This document shows positions 16,531 to 25,080 of a DNA stretch of 64,000 nucleotides, piece by piece; position 1 is the stretch's first letter; each line of letters begins with the position of its first letter. Both the position numbers and the translations under genes were made by a program. Origin of the DNA: JANNVK01 sp031430435 (GTDB taxonomy: Bacteria; Acidobacteriota; Blastocatellia; Pyrinomonadales; Pyrinomonadaceae); assembly GCA_031430435.1 (NCBI GenBank), contig JANPBM010000062.1, forward strand, positions 1 through 64,000, in the 5' to 3' direction. The notes under the pieces were generated by a model. It was not told the DNA's origin and searched no databases. It saw only the letters and a program-made list of their open reading frames with translations.

Positions 16531-19500
16531 CTAAAATCTTTTCCGCAGACGAATTTCAAAGTTAAAACTGTCGCGGTTGCGGGTTAAATTGCCGACCGGA
16601 TTCTGTTCGTATTGAGCAACGAACGATAAACGGTTTGAGACGCGGTATTCAACCGCCAAGACTTGGTTTCTGTCGGCGGAAAGATTGGTCGAATATGTAA
16701 CGGCGAGATTTTTGTTGATTTGTCTGCCGACCGTGAGCCGCGCGGTCGGGTTCAAACGCTTGCCCGAAAGAATCGGATCAATCTCGAACTTGTTTAATCC
16801 AAACAGTTTATCGGTCGCCCGGCGGACAGGATTATTGATAAATGAATCGGTCAAAATATTTGCCGCCGTGTTCAAACCGGATTGCGCGAGCGTCGGAATT
16901 CCCGTGTCCGTGTTCGATAAACTTCCGGTCGTAATCAGCGAAACCACATCGGCTTGCGGTAAATTCGGATTAGAACGGGCGTTAATCGAAAGATTTTCAA
17001 GGTCGGAAAGTGATCCCGCAACATCGACAAATAGTTGATAACCTTTAATTTCGGCTTCGGCTTGCAAACTGATAAGCGTGTCTTCGTCGGAGTTTGGAGG
17101 AAGTTCAAGCACGCCGCGTCTGATTTCGTAACGGTCGTTGCGGAAAAACAGAGTTCCGCCGGTCGAGGTTAATCTGCCCGTAACTTGCGGAAAATCGATG
17201 TCACCCGTGACCCGCAGCGAAACACTTGCAACCAAATCCGCGAGATTATTTTTGACGGTCAAAACTTCGCGTCCTTCAATTTGCAAATCGAGTTTCGGAG
17301 TTCCGAACGGCGAAGGCGTTGTGCCGGCGTTGATTGTTCCTTGTCGTCGCGTGCCGATAACATCAGCCAAATCAATGTCTTTTGTATAAGTTGAACGTTT
17401 GCCGATGATTTTTCCGGAGATCAAAGTATCGTAGTTTTTCCCTAGTCGTTTGCCGGTAATTTCAATCGACGCATCACCCGTCGTCAGATAATTTCGCGGC
17501 AACGGAGTGGTTACATTTGTGCCGTCAATGTGCAGACGAAACGCTTGCAACTGTAAACCTTCGATCACGGCACCGCCTGTCCCGACAACTTTTCCGCCGC
17601 CGACGTAACCGATCGCACTTTCAATCTGCATCTGATTCGACGTAAATAAAACCTTCGCCTTGATGCGTTCAAACGTCAAACGCTCCGAATTTACAAACGT
17701 GGCGATTGTCGCATTCTCGGTCGTCGCCGTTCCCGAAAGCCTTGAATCGGCGTTTGAACCGTTCAGATTTATTCCGACATCAGCCAATCCGCCAAAGAAT
17801 GTGTTGCGGGTAAATTTGTCTATAAACCGCAGATTTAACTTTCCGTTGACGGCTAAATTATTCATTCCTTTATCGTTTAACGCTTTTGTTCCGCTGACGA
17901 TAATGTTTGAACCTGCACCGCCGAACTTCGCGTTTTCCACTACGGCTTCCGTCAAATTAAATCGAATCAGCAACGGCTCGGTCGCCACAAACGGCGTTTC
18001 GTCAAACTGAAAACCAAGTTGCGAAAACTCGGCTGTTCCTTTCAAATCATCGGTAATAAACTCGGCATCGCCGTTAGCATTTATTCTATTAAGATTGCCG
18101 CCGAAGAAAACTTTTCCGGTTGCTCTGCCGTTGATTGTAACGCTGTCCGACGTTTGAAAAAGTGCGATATACGGAGCAAGTTCGCTGTTATCAAATTCGG
18201 TTCGAGCCTCAAACGGAATGCCTTCTTTGCCCAAATCAATAGTGGCAATAACCTTTTGCTGCTGTGTTTCAAACGAAGCAAGCAAAACCGCGCTGATAAC
18301 TTTATTTTCGGTAGAGACATTAAAAGCGATTCCGCCGGCTTCGGTATCATTGATCTTTAATTTGCTTCCCGCACCTGAAACGCTGATGTAATAAGTTGAA
18401 AAATCCAACACTTCGCCGGTCGCTTTTCCGCCCATTTGGATTAAACCCGTAATTTTCGGAAACGATTTATTTTGCGGAAAAAATGCCGCAAGTCTTTCCG
18501 CTTCAAGGTTTGAGCCGACAAAATTAACATCGAAAACAGTTGTTTCACCATCGTAAGTTCCGAAAAGCCGCAACAAACTGTCGGCGTATTTCGTCTCCAT
18601 TTTCTCGATGGTAACAATCGTTTTATCGAACGTGAACCGCGATTCAAAAGTATCGAACGGCTGTTTTGCCACAACGCCGTCTTTTGAACTGAGTTCGGCA
18701 TAACCCTTCATCTCGTTCGGCAAACCCGTTAAATCAATTTTCCCCGAAGTTTCGGCACGAAAATCCTGCAAGTTTTCGGGAATAAAATCCTTGAATAAAT
18801 TGACTAATTCACCTGTATTCAAGCGGTTAAGCGTGGCTTGAACGTTGATGTTATTGTTTTGAACCTTCGGAATTTGAACGTTAAAATTCGCGCTTCCGCC
18901 GCTTGCTTGCCGAAGAATTCCGTCGCGGACTTCAACACCGTTTGACGTAACAAAAATATTCGAGGCAAGCGAACCGATGTCGCTTCCGCGAATCAAAATA
19001 GAATCGAGCGTGGTTTTTCCTTCGATATTCGGATTTTCGATATTGCCCGTCAGCGTGCCGTTAAACGTCAAATTTCCGACAAGTTCCGCGTTTCCCGCGT
19101 TTAAGTTTTCCTCAAGTTCGGGAGCAACGCCCAAAACGTTGATCAAACGGCGAACTTCGCGGGCATCGGTCGAATTTAACGAAATAAGTAAATTTGAATT
19201 ATTGCCGTCCAAATCAAACCGACCGCTTGCCGTAAATGCACTTTTTTCAGTGTTGAAATTCGCGTAATCAACATTAAACAACCCGTTAGTCGCCTTTACG
19301 CCGAGCTTTCCGTCCAACGGAATCAACCCTTTTGCCTCGCTTCCCGCGTTCGCTTTAAAATCGGCGACAACTGTTCCGCTCGCGTTTTTGAAATTGGTTC
19401 CGCTGAAACTTAAATCAACTTTTCCGCTCGTTTTTCCCGCAATCGGCAGAACTTTTCCGCCCTGCATTGCCATCAATTTCGCCAGTTCCAATCCGTTAAA

Positions 19501-21711
19501 ATCCAGCTTAACTTTCGATGTATTTGCCGGATTCATTGCAATTACAACATTTCCGTTGATTTTGCCGTCAATCACGTTCGCATTCAAATCCGATAATTCA
19601 ACCTGTTCGTTGGTAGCGATAATCTTGGCGTTCGCCGCACCGATTTTCAGTTTGCCCAAAACTCCGCTGCCGAGCGACATATCCATCGACGCGCGATATT
19701 TGCCCGAAGGTTCAAGCACAAAAGCGGTTTGCGTAAGTCGAACATTTGCAAGTTTTCCGCCGTCCGGATTTTGTTTTGTTTTCGTCAGATTAACGTCGTC
19801 GGCAAGAATTTCGGTCGATTCGCCTTCGATTCGACCTTCGCGGATCGTGAGCCGTACGCCCGCAACATTGACGCTTCCCAAAACCGCACCGTCGGCGATA
19901 ATTTTATTGACGCGAACGCCGTTGCTCGTCAATTTTGTTTCGTTTCCCGCGATTTGAGCGTTCAAATCAGTTGACGAAATACCTTCGATTTTCGCACCGT
20001 TCGCATCTAAATTATCAGCCGTAACCTGTTTAGTTTGAACGTTTGTCGAATTTCCGAGGTTTACAATCGAAACATTTTTCGCGTTCAGATTTCTAATTTT
20101 TGCATCTTTCGTATCAAGATTTTCGGCTTGCAGATTATTGATTGAAACATCGGTTTTACCTTTATTTGTCGAAATCTTGACATCGTTTGCGTTCAGGTTT
20201 TTGAGTTTCGCGTCTTTCGCTTCAAGATTATTTGTACGAACCTTGGCGATGCTGACATCGGTTTTGTCGCCGTTATTTTGAACCTTTACGCCGTCCGCGT
20301 TCACGCCTGCGAGAGTTGCGTCTTTAGTCGTCAATTTTCCTGCCGAAAGATTCGGAAGATTGATGTCGTTTTTGCCGTTTTCCGAAGTTAATTGAACATT
20401 TTGAGCCGAAACATTTTCGCCGTTTATATCTTTAGAATTGAAGGTTTTGGCGGAAAAATCGCCGTTCGCGGAAAACTTTTTGTCCTGATATTCAGCAACC
20501 GCATCAGACAACATCAAACCGACAATCGAAGTTTCTTTATTCTTCAACGCCGCCGCCCGGAGTTCGCCGAACCATTTGAAGTCTGCACCGTTACCTCTAA
20601 CGTTTCCAATCAGTTGCGGGAAATTTATGACGAAATCTCCGACGGTCAACATATCGGCGATTGCCTTGCCGTTGGCGTTATAAACTTGGTTTTCGCCGTC
20701 AATTTTGCCCGTAATCTGCAACGCTTTCAAGTAAACATTTTCGGCTGAAAGTGCGTCCGACTGAATTTCGCCTTCAATCTGATATTTTTCGCCTTCGCCT
20801 TTTACCGTTCCTTCGACATTGCCGAATCCGCGAAGCGTTGCGCCGGTCGGCAAAACTGTGGCGATTTGCTGTAAATCAACGGTCGAAGCAATTTTCAAAT
20901 CATATCTCGGCGACTGCCAATCGTTAATTTTGCCCGATAAAACCGATTCGCCGAGCGGAGTTTTTATCGTCAAATTTTGAACTTCGGCACCGTTTTTGTC
21001 GGCGATTCCTTTGGCGTAAACATCAATCGGCTCGATTGGTTTATTGTTGTAGTTGAAAACAGAATTTTCTGAGCGAAAATCAAACTTGTAACGCCGTTCG
21101 TTTTCAGATATTTGCAGATTTTCAGGCTCAACGGCAATCGTCAAATTCTTGGCATCGCCCGAAATTTTGCGTAAATCGTCGCCGTAATGAATCAGAGCGT
21201 TTTTCAGGCTGAAATTTACCGAAGCAATGGAAATTTTCAGATTCGGATCATCGTCGGCTTTAAATTTCAGATTTGAAAAGTTAGATTTGCCGTCTTTATC
21301 AAACTTTACCCAAACTTCTAAACCTTCAACATCAGTCGAATCAACATTTACCTCGCGTTTTGAATTTAGTCCGAGAATATTTGAAATCGTTAAATCTATC
21401 TTTAGCTTGTCAATTTTAGCAAGTTTTTCGCCCGTAATTTCATCGGAAAATTGCAGGTTTGTCAGTTCGGCAGAGGTCGGCGAAATTGTAGTTTTGACGC
21501 TCTCGATTTCTGCTTTGATGCCAAATTCCGTAAACCTTTCAACCAACGCATTTCTAATCTGCGTATCAACGTAACCTGTTTTGAATGCGACAATTACGCC
21601 GACAACCGCCAGCAATAAAAGCACAAACAATGTCCCGAACGCAAGCAAAAGCCAACGCCGAATTTTACGTTTTTTTATGGGTTTTGGTTGTCCTACTTCT
21701 GATTCTGACAT
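16531..21711 (-). CDS. TamB-like translocation/assembly module protein (DUF490 C-terminus)
   Basis: A 1726-residue AsmA/TamB-superfamily protein. Residues 15-47 form a basic patch and one membrane anchor (RRWLLLAFGTLFVLLLLAVV). Then comes a long repetitive beta-rich region and a C-terminal TamB/DUF490 domain (FRNDRYEIRRGVLELPP, SNPNLPQADVVSLITTG, LTVGRQINKNLAVTY). TamB-like proteins form periplasm-spanning grooves for lipid transport and outer-membrane protein assembly. Residues about 435-640 are near-identical tandem units (see findings). The ATG at 21711 (MSESE) is preferred over upstream in-frame codons, which translate a repeat element (FILFIPVK). An Omp85 partner candidate is encoded at 56226-59519. 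Confidence 0.88.
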   Translation of the reverse strand: MSESEVGQPKPIKKRKIRRWLLLAFGTLFVLLLLAVVGVIVAFKTGYVDTQIRNALVERFTEFGIKAEIESVKTTISPTSAELTNLQFSDEITGEKLAKIDKLKIDLTISNILGLNSKREVNVDSTDVEGLEVWVKFDKDGKSNFSNLKFKADDDPNLKISIASVNFSLKNALIHYGDDLRKISGDAKNLTIAVEPENLQISENERRYKFDFRSENSVFNYNNKPIEPIDVYAKGIADKNGAEVQNLTIKTPLGESVLSGKINDWQSPRYDLKIASTVDLQQIATVLPTGATLRGFGNVEGTVKGEGEKYQIEGEIQSDALSAENVYLKALQITGKIDGENQVYNANGKAIADMLTVGDFVINFPQLIGNVRGNGADFKWFGELRAAALKNKETSIVGLMLSDAVAEYQDKKFSANGDFSAKTFNSKDINGENVSAQNVQLTSENGKNDINLPNLSAGKLTTKDATLAGVNADGVKVQNNGDKTDVSIAKVRTNNLEAKDAKLKNLNANDVKISTNKGKTDVSINNLQAENLDTKDAKIRNLNAKNVSIVNLGNSTNVQTKQVTADNLDANGAKIEGISSTDLNAQIAGNETKLTSNGVRVNKIIADGAVLGSVNVAGVRLTIREGRIEGESTEILADDVNLTKTKQNPDGGKLANVRLTQTAFVLEPSGKYRASMDMSLGSGVLGKLKIGAANAKIIATNEQVELSDLNANVIDGKINGNVVIAMNPANTSKVKLDFNGLELAKLMAMQGGKVLPIAGKTSGKVDLSFSGTNFKNASGTVVADFKANAGSEAKGLIPLDGKLGVKATNGLFNVDYANFNTEKSAFTASGRFDLDGNNSNLLISLNSTDAREVRRLINVLGVAPELEENLNAGNAELVGNLTFNGTLTGNIENPNIEGKTTLDSILIRGSDIGSLASNIFVTSNGVEVRDGILRQASGGSANFNVQIPKVQNNNINVQATLNRLNTGELVNLFKDFIPENLQDFRAETSGKIDLTGLPNEMKGYAELSSKDGVVAKQPFDTFESRFTFDKTIVTIEKMETKYADSLLRLFGTYDGETTVFDVNFVGSNLEAERLAAFFPQNKSFPKITGLIQMGGKATGEVLDFSTYYISVSGAGSKLKINDTEAGGIAFNVSTENKVISAVLLASFETQQQKVIATIDLGKEGIPFEARTEFDNSELAPYIALFQTSDSVTINGRATGKVFFGGNLNRINANGDAEFITDDLKGTAEFSQLGFQFDETPFVATEPLLIRFNLTEAVVENAKFGGAGSNIIVSGTKALNDKGMNNLAVNGKLNLRFIDKFTRNTFFGGLADVGINLNGSNADSRLSGTATTENATIATFVNSERLTFERIKAKVLFTSNQMQIESAIGYVGGGKVVGTGGAVIEGLQLQAFRLHIDGTNVTTPLPRNYLTTGDASIEITGKRLGKNYDTLISGKIIGKRSTYTKDIDLADVIGTRRQGTINAGTTPSPFGTPKLDLQIEGREVLTVKNNLADLVASVSLRVTGDIDFPQVTGRLTSTGGTLFFRNDRYEIRRGVLELPPNSDEDTLISLQAEAEIKGYQLFVDVAGSLSDLENLSINARSNPNLPQADVVSLITTGSLSNTDTGIPTLAQSGLNTAANILTDSFINNPVRRATDKLFGLNKFEIDPILSGKRLNPTARLTVGRQINKNLAVTYSTNLSADRNQVLAVEYRVSNRLSFVAQYEQNPVGNLTRNRDSFNFEIRLRKRF

Positions 21712-21717
21712 AAAACA

Positions 21718-21836
21718 TTTTACAGGGATGAAAAGGATAAACAAGATAAAACTGCCGGAACCTTGATTATAACATTAAATTCTGCACTTATTTAATTCCG
21801 AAGATTTATCCTTTTCATCTCCTTTATCCCTGTAAA
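21718..21836. repeat. MITE-like element, TTTACAGGGATGAA family, copy 1
   Basis: Left end TTTACAGGGATGAAAAGGAT (from 21718) and right end, read on the minus strand, TTTACAGGGATAAAGGAGAT. The element fills the gap between ribB-like and tamB-like genes exactly: it abuts the ribB stop codon and ends 6 bases before the tamB start. A second copy is at 60286-60493. Confidence 0.7.
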
Positions 21837-22964
21837 TTAGAGCGAAATAATTTCCGTAATTTCCAAATCGAATGCGTCAATCGCGGTAACTTTCGGCGGA
21901 TGATTTGTGAGCAAACTTATTTTTTTCACGCCTAAATTATTTAAAATTTGAGCTCCGATTCCGTAATCTCGGTGTCGTCCGTAACCTGTTTCCTTGCGAG
22001 CGTCTGAAAAGGTTAAACTCTGTTCCTGCATCAGCTTATAAGTTTCAAGCTGATGAATCAAATCTAAATTATGTTCCTTTTGACGAAGATATAAAATTAC
22101 TCCGTAACCGGTTTCGGCTATTTTTTTAAGCGACAAATTGATTGCTGAACTTGCTTCACCGATTTTTGAGCCAAACATCGCAAACGTAATGTTCTCCGTT
22201 TGGACGCGAACCGGCACGCTTTCGGTTGCCCGCGAAACATCGCCGAAAACTATCGCCAAATGTGTTTCACCGTTGACCACATTTTCAAACGCGATTGCCC
22301 GAAACGTGCCGAAATCCGTCGGCAAATCGGTTTCGACGACTCGTTTCACCAGCTTTTCTTTTTGGATTCGGTAACGCACCAAATCCGCGACGCTGATGAT
22401 TTTCAAATCGTGCTTTTTCGCAAAGATTTCGAGTTCGGGCAGGCGTGCCATCGTGCCGTCGTCGTTCATAATTTCGCAAATTACGCCCGACGGGTTCAAG
22501 CCCGCGATTCTCGCAACATCAACACTTGCTTCGGTTTGCCCGACGCGAACCAAAACTCCGCCGTTTTTCGCACGAAGCGGAAAGATGTGTCCGGGACGTG
22601 CCAAATCGTTGGCGGTTGACATCGGCGAAACGGCGGCAAGAATTGTTTTCGCACGATCAGCGGCGGAAATTCCGGTCGTTACGCCCGATTTTGCTTCGAT
22701 TGAAACGGTGAACGCGGTGCCGAAACCTGATGTATTTTCAGCGGTTTGCGGTTGAAGCTGCAAAAAATCGCAACGTTCTTCCGTCAACGGCAAACAAATC
22801 AAACCTCGACCGTGAACCGCCATAAAATTTATAATTTCGGGCGTAACTTTTTCCGCCGCACAAACCAAGTCTCCTTCGTTTTCGCGGTCTTCATCGTCAA
22901 CAATTATTATCATTTTGCCGTTTTTTATATCGTCAACGGCTTCTTCGATTTTAGCTAAAGGCAT
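21837..22964 (-). CDS. ribB: 3,4-dihydroxy-2-butanone 4-phosphate synthase with degenerate GTP-cyclohydrolase-II-like domain
   Basis: A 375-residue two-domain protein laid out like RibBA. Residues 1-205 are a DHBP synthase domain, making the four-carbon unit of riboflavin from ribulose 5-phosphate: IIIVDDEDRENEGDLV, ARPGHIFPLRA, GVICEIMNDDGTMAR. The residue at E. coli His153 is Gln here (VGQTEASVDV). Residues 206-375 keep the RibA fold (FGTFRAIAFENVVNGE, YGIGAQILNNLG) but lack the zinc cysteines of the usual HSECLTGDVFGSLRCDCG block (here RVQTENITFAMFGSKIGEAS) and the catalytic REGRGIGL (here RQKEHNLDL). It is therefore a RibB-X type protein, with GTP cyclohydrolase II activity unlikely. Start chosen at 22964 (MPLAK). 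Confidence 0.85.
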   Translation of the reverse strand: MPLAKIEEAVDDIKNGKMIIIVDDEDRENEGDLVCAAEKVTPEIINFMAVHGRGLICLPLTEERCDFLQLQPQTAENTSGFGTAFTVSIEAKSGVTTGISAADRAKTILAAVSPMSTANDLARPGHIFPLRAKNGGVLVRVGQTEASVDVARIAGLNPSGVICEIMNDDGTMARLPELEIFAKKHDLKIISVADLVRYRIQKEKLVKRVVETDLPTDFGTFRAIAFENVVNGETHLAIVFGDVSRATESVPVRVQTENITFAMFGSKIGEASSAINLSLKKIAETGYGVILYLRQKEHNLDLIHQLETYKLMQEQSLTFSDARKETGYGRHRDYGIGAQILNNLGVKKISLLTNHPPKVTAIDAFDLEITEIISL

Positions 22965-22981
22965 AATACAATTTCGATTTA

Positions 22982-23387
22982 AAGAGTAACGCAAAATTCG
23001 CTAAGTATTTCGCAAAGGTTCGCAAAGAAAGAAATAACTGATGTTACGCAACTTGATTTTAGTCGCTGTAAGCGACAAATATAATAGCGTAGGGTAAAGC
23101 GAACTAAAGTGAGCGACACCCTACGACCGATTAGTACTGTGTTTCGACGCTGAAAGTGTCGAACAAATGTCAGTTATTATCTACGCGGTTTATTGCTCAC
23201 TTTCAGCGAGCAAATATTTTGCTTATTTAACGTAGGGTTTCATTCGCTTCACTCATTACACCCTACGCTATTATATTTGTCACCTTTGGCGACCAAAACC
23301 AAATTGCGTAACATCAGTAAATAACTCATCTTGATTTTTTAACAGATTTGCTACTTTAAAAATCATTGCGTTCTTTGCGTTACTCTT
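22982..23387. repeat. Outer inverted-repeat element interrupted by a second element
   Basis: AAGAGTAACGCAAA at 22982-22995 is matched by its reverse complement TTTGCGTTACTCTT at 23374-23387. Between them lies the element 23038-23317. Without that insertion the outer element would be about 120 bases. Confidence 0.6.
23038..23317. mobile_element. MITE-like element, CTGATGTTACGCAA ends, copy 1
   Basis: Terminal inverted repeats CTGATGTTACGCAA (23038-23051) and TTGCGTAACATCAG (23304-23317); the similarity extends about 85 bases inward on both arms, including ACAAATATAATAGCGTAGGG. AAATAACT occurs immediately left (23032-23039) and right (23319-23326), as an apparent 8-bp target duplication. It contains no reading frame of note. 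A second copy is at 40478-40713. Confidence 0.7.
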
Positions 23388-23497
23388 AATCAATCAACTA
23401 AATTTTAGCTTATCGAAAAAAAATTAGCGACTTGAAACGGATTTTGTGAAATAATTGTGCCGAGTTCCAACCAATTTAAAAAACTTCAGGTGAATAA

Positions 23498-24868
23498 ATG
23501 CCTTTAAATAAAACAAACAGACGTGATTTTCTTAAACTTTCGGGCGTGGCGGCGGTCGGCACACTTCTTTCCGCAAACAATGTTTTTGCACAGCGTAAAA
23601 GTAAATCTTGCGTGGTAATCGGGGCAGGTTTTTCGGGACTTGCGGCAGCTTTTAAACTTAAAAACGCGGGTTGGAAAGTTACCGTTTTAGAAGCTCGAAA
23701 TCGCATCAGCGGACGAGTTTTTTCGCATCGAATGAATGAAAACCCCGATTTAATTTGCGAACTCGGAGCAGAATGGGTCGGCGAACATCACGAGCGGATA
23801 ATTTCGCTGTGCAAAGATTTTAAGTTGGATTTGCAAGAGCATCGTTTTGAAGATTCGCTGATGCAAAACGGCAAAGTCTCGCGTCCGAAAACTTGGGGTT
23901 TTTCAGAAAAATCTGAAACCGCGTTGAGTAAATTATTAAAAAGTTTGGACGGCAAAACTCGTCTGCAACTTGAAGCGTTAGATAAAAAAGATTGGCTGAC
24001 AGTTCTGAGAAATTTAGGTTTTTCAGACGAAGAATTGCGGATTCGAGATTTGATGGACAGCACCGATTTCGGTGAATCTATCCGCTTTGTTTCAGGTTAC
24101 GCGGCTGCCGGCGAATACGCGGTTTCGTGCGAACACAACGAAATGGATTTTAAAATCACGGGCGGAAATTCACGCCTTGCGGAAGAATTTGCCAAACGAA
24201 TCGGTGCGGAAAACATCAAACTAAACACTTTGGTCGAAGAAATTTATCAATCAAAAGGAATTGTTACCGTCAAGACCAAAGACGCGAAATTTGTCTGCGA
24301 TGCGGTTATCTGCACCGTTCCGACGGCGAGTTTGCAAAAGATAAAGTTCACGCCCGAACTTCCGCCGATTCAGCAAAAAGCGGCAGAAAGTTTGATTTAC
24401 GCCCGAATTATCAAAAATTCCGTGTTGTATGACGAACGCTTCTGGGAAGCCGATGATTTCTCGATGGTTTCTGACACAACCTCGCATTATTATTTTCACA
24501 GCACGCAAAAACAAGCGGGAAAACAAGGCATTTTAACGGCTTATGCAATCGGTGAAAAGGCAGATGTGTTGGCTTCGCAAGACGATAAACGCCGCATGGA
24601 AATAATCGCAAATGATTTGGTTCCGTTTAATAAGAATGCTCCGAATCTGGCTCGCGGAATCGCTTCGTACGCGTGGCAACGTGATGAATTTTCAAAAGGA
24701 GCTTACGCAATTTATCGTCCCGGACAATGGTTCGGCGTGCGTCCGCATTTACTTAAACCGCACGGGAAAGTTCTGTTTGCCGGCGAGCATTTATCGGATG
24801 ATTGGCAGGGTTTTATGGAAGGTGCGATTGAAACCGGCGAAGCGGCGGCGGAAAGTTTGATTAGGTAA
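23498..24868 (+). CDS. TAT-exported flavin monoamine oxidase family protein
   Basis: A 456-residue FAD-dependent oxidase. The N-terminus is a twin-arginine signal (TNRRDFLKLSGVAAVGTLL), so it is exported folded to the periplasm. The FAD motif CVVIGAGFSGLAAAFKL lies near residues 38-54, with VLEARNRISGRVFS after it and the C-terminal FAD segment GKVLFAGEHLSDDWQGFMEGAIETGEAAA. The family covers monoamine and L-amino acid oxidases; substrate cannot be read from sequence. It stands alone between repeat elements. Confidence 0.88.
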   Translation: MPLNKTNRRDFLKLSGVAAVGTLLSANNVFAQRKSKSCVVIGAGFSGLAAAFKLKNAGWKVTVLEARNRISGRVFSHRMNENPDLICELGAEWVGEHHERIISLCKDFKLDLQEHRFEDSLMQNGKVSRPKTWGFSEKSETALSKLLKSLDGKTRLQLEALDKKDWLTVLRNLGFSDEELRIRDLMDSTDFGESIRFVSGYAAAGEYAVSCEHNEMDFKITGGNSRLAEEFAKRIGAENIKLNTLVEEIYQSKGIVTVKTKDAKFVCDAVICTVPTASLQKIKFTPELPPIQQKAAESLIYARIIKNSVLYDERFWEADDFSMVSDTTSHYYFHSTQKQAGKQGILTAYAIGEKADVLASQDDKRRMEIIANDLVPFNKNAPNLARGIASYAWQRDEFSKGAYAIYRPGQWFGVRPHLLKPHGKVLFAGEHLSDDWQGFMEGAIETGEAAAESLIR

Positions 24869-24883
24869 ACCGATTGTTTTATA

Positions 24884-25068
24884 AATTGCCACTTGCTTTA
24901 GCCGGTAGATATTTTGTAGGAAAAAGTAAGGCTTGAGCCGAATATAAAATGAATAAATTTCCTTATTGCTTCAGCTAAAGCAATTCGGATTAAATACAAT
25001 TTCATATATTCGGCTCAAGCCTTAAATGTTGTGCTTACTTATCCACTGGCTAAAGCTGAGTGGCAATT
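24884..25068. mobile_element. MITE-like inverted-repeat element, AATTGCCAC ends
   Basis: Left AATTGCCACTTGCTTTAGCC and right, on the opposite strand, AATTGCCACTCAGCTTTAGCC-like; an internal block AAGGCTTGAGCCGAATATA is repeated inverted on both arms. The element sits between the converging amine oxidase and cstA genes. The ends differ from the other element families here. Confidence 0.6.
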
Positions 25069-25080
25069 CATAATTAGTAC

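Noticed and set aside
23038..23317. Small non-coding RNA gene suggested by strong hairpins
   Set aside because: Better explained as a mobile inverted-repeat element with terminal repeats and target duplication.
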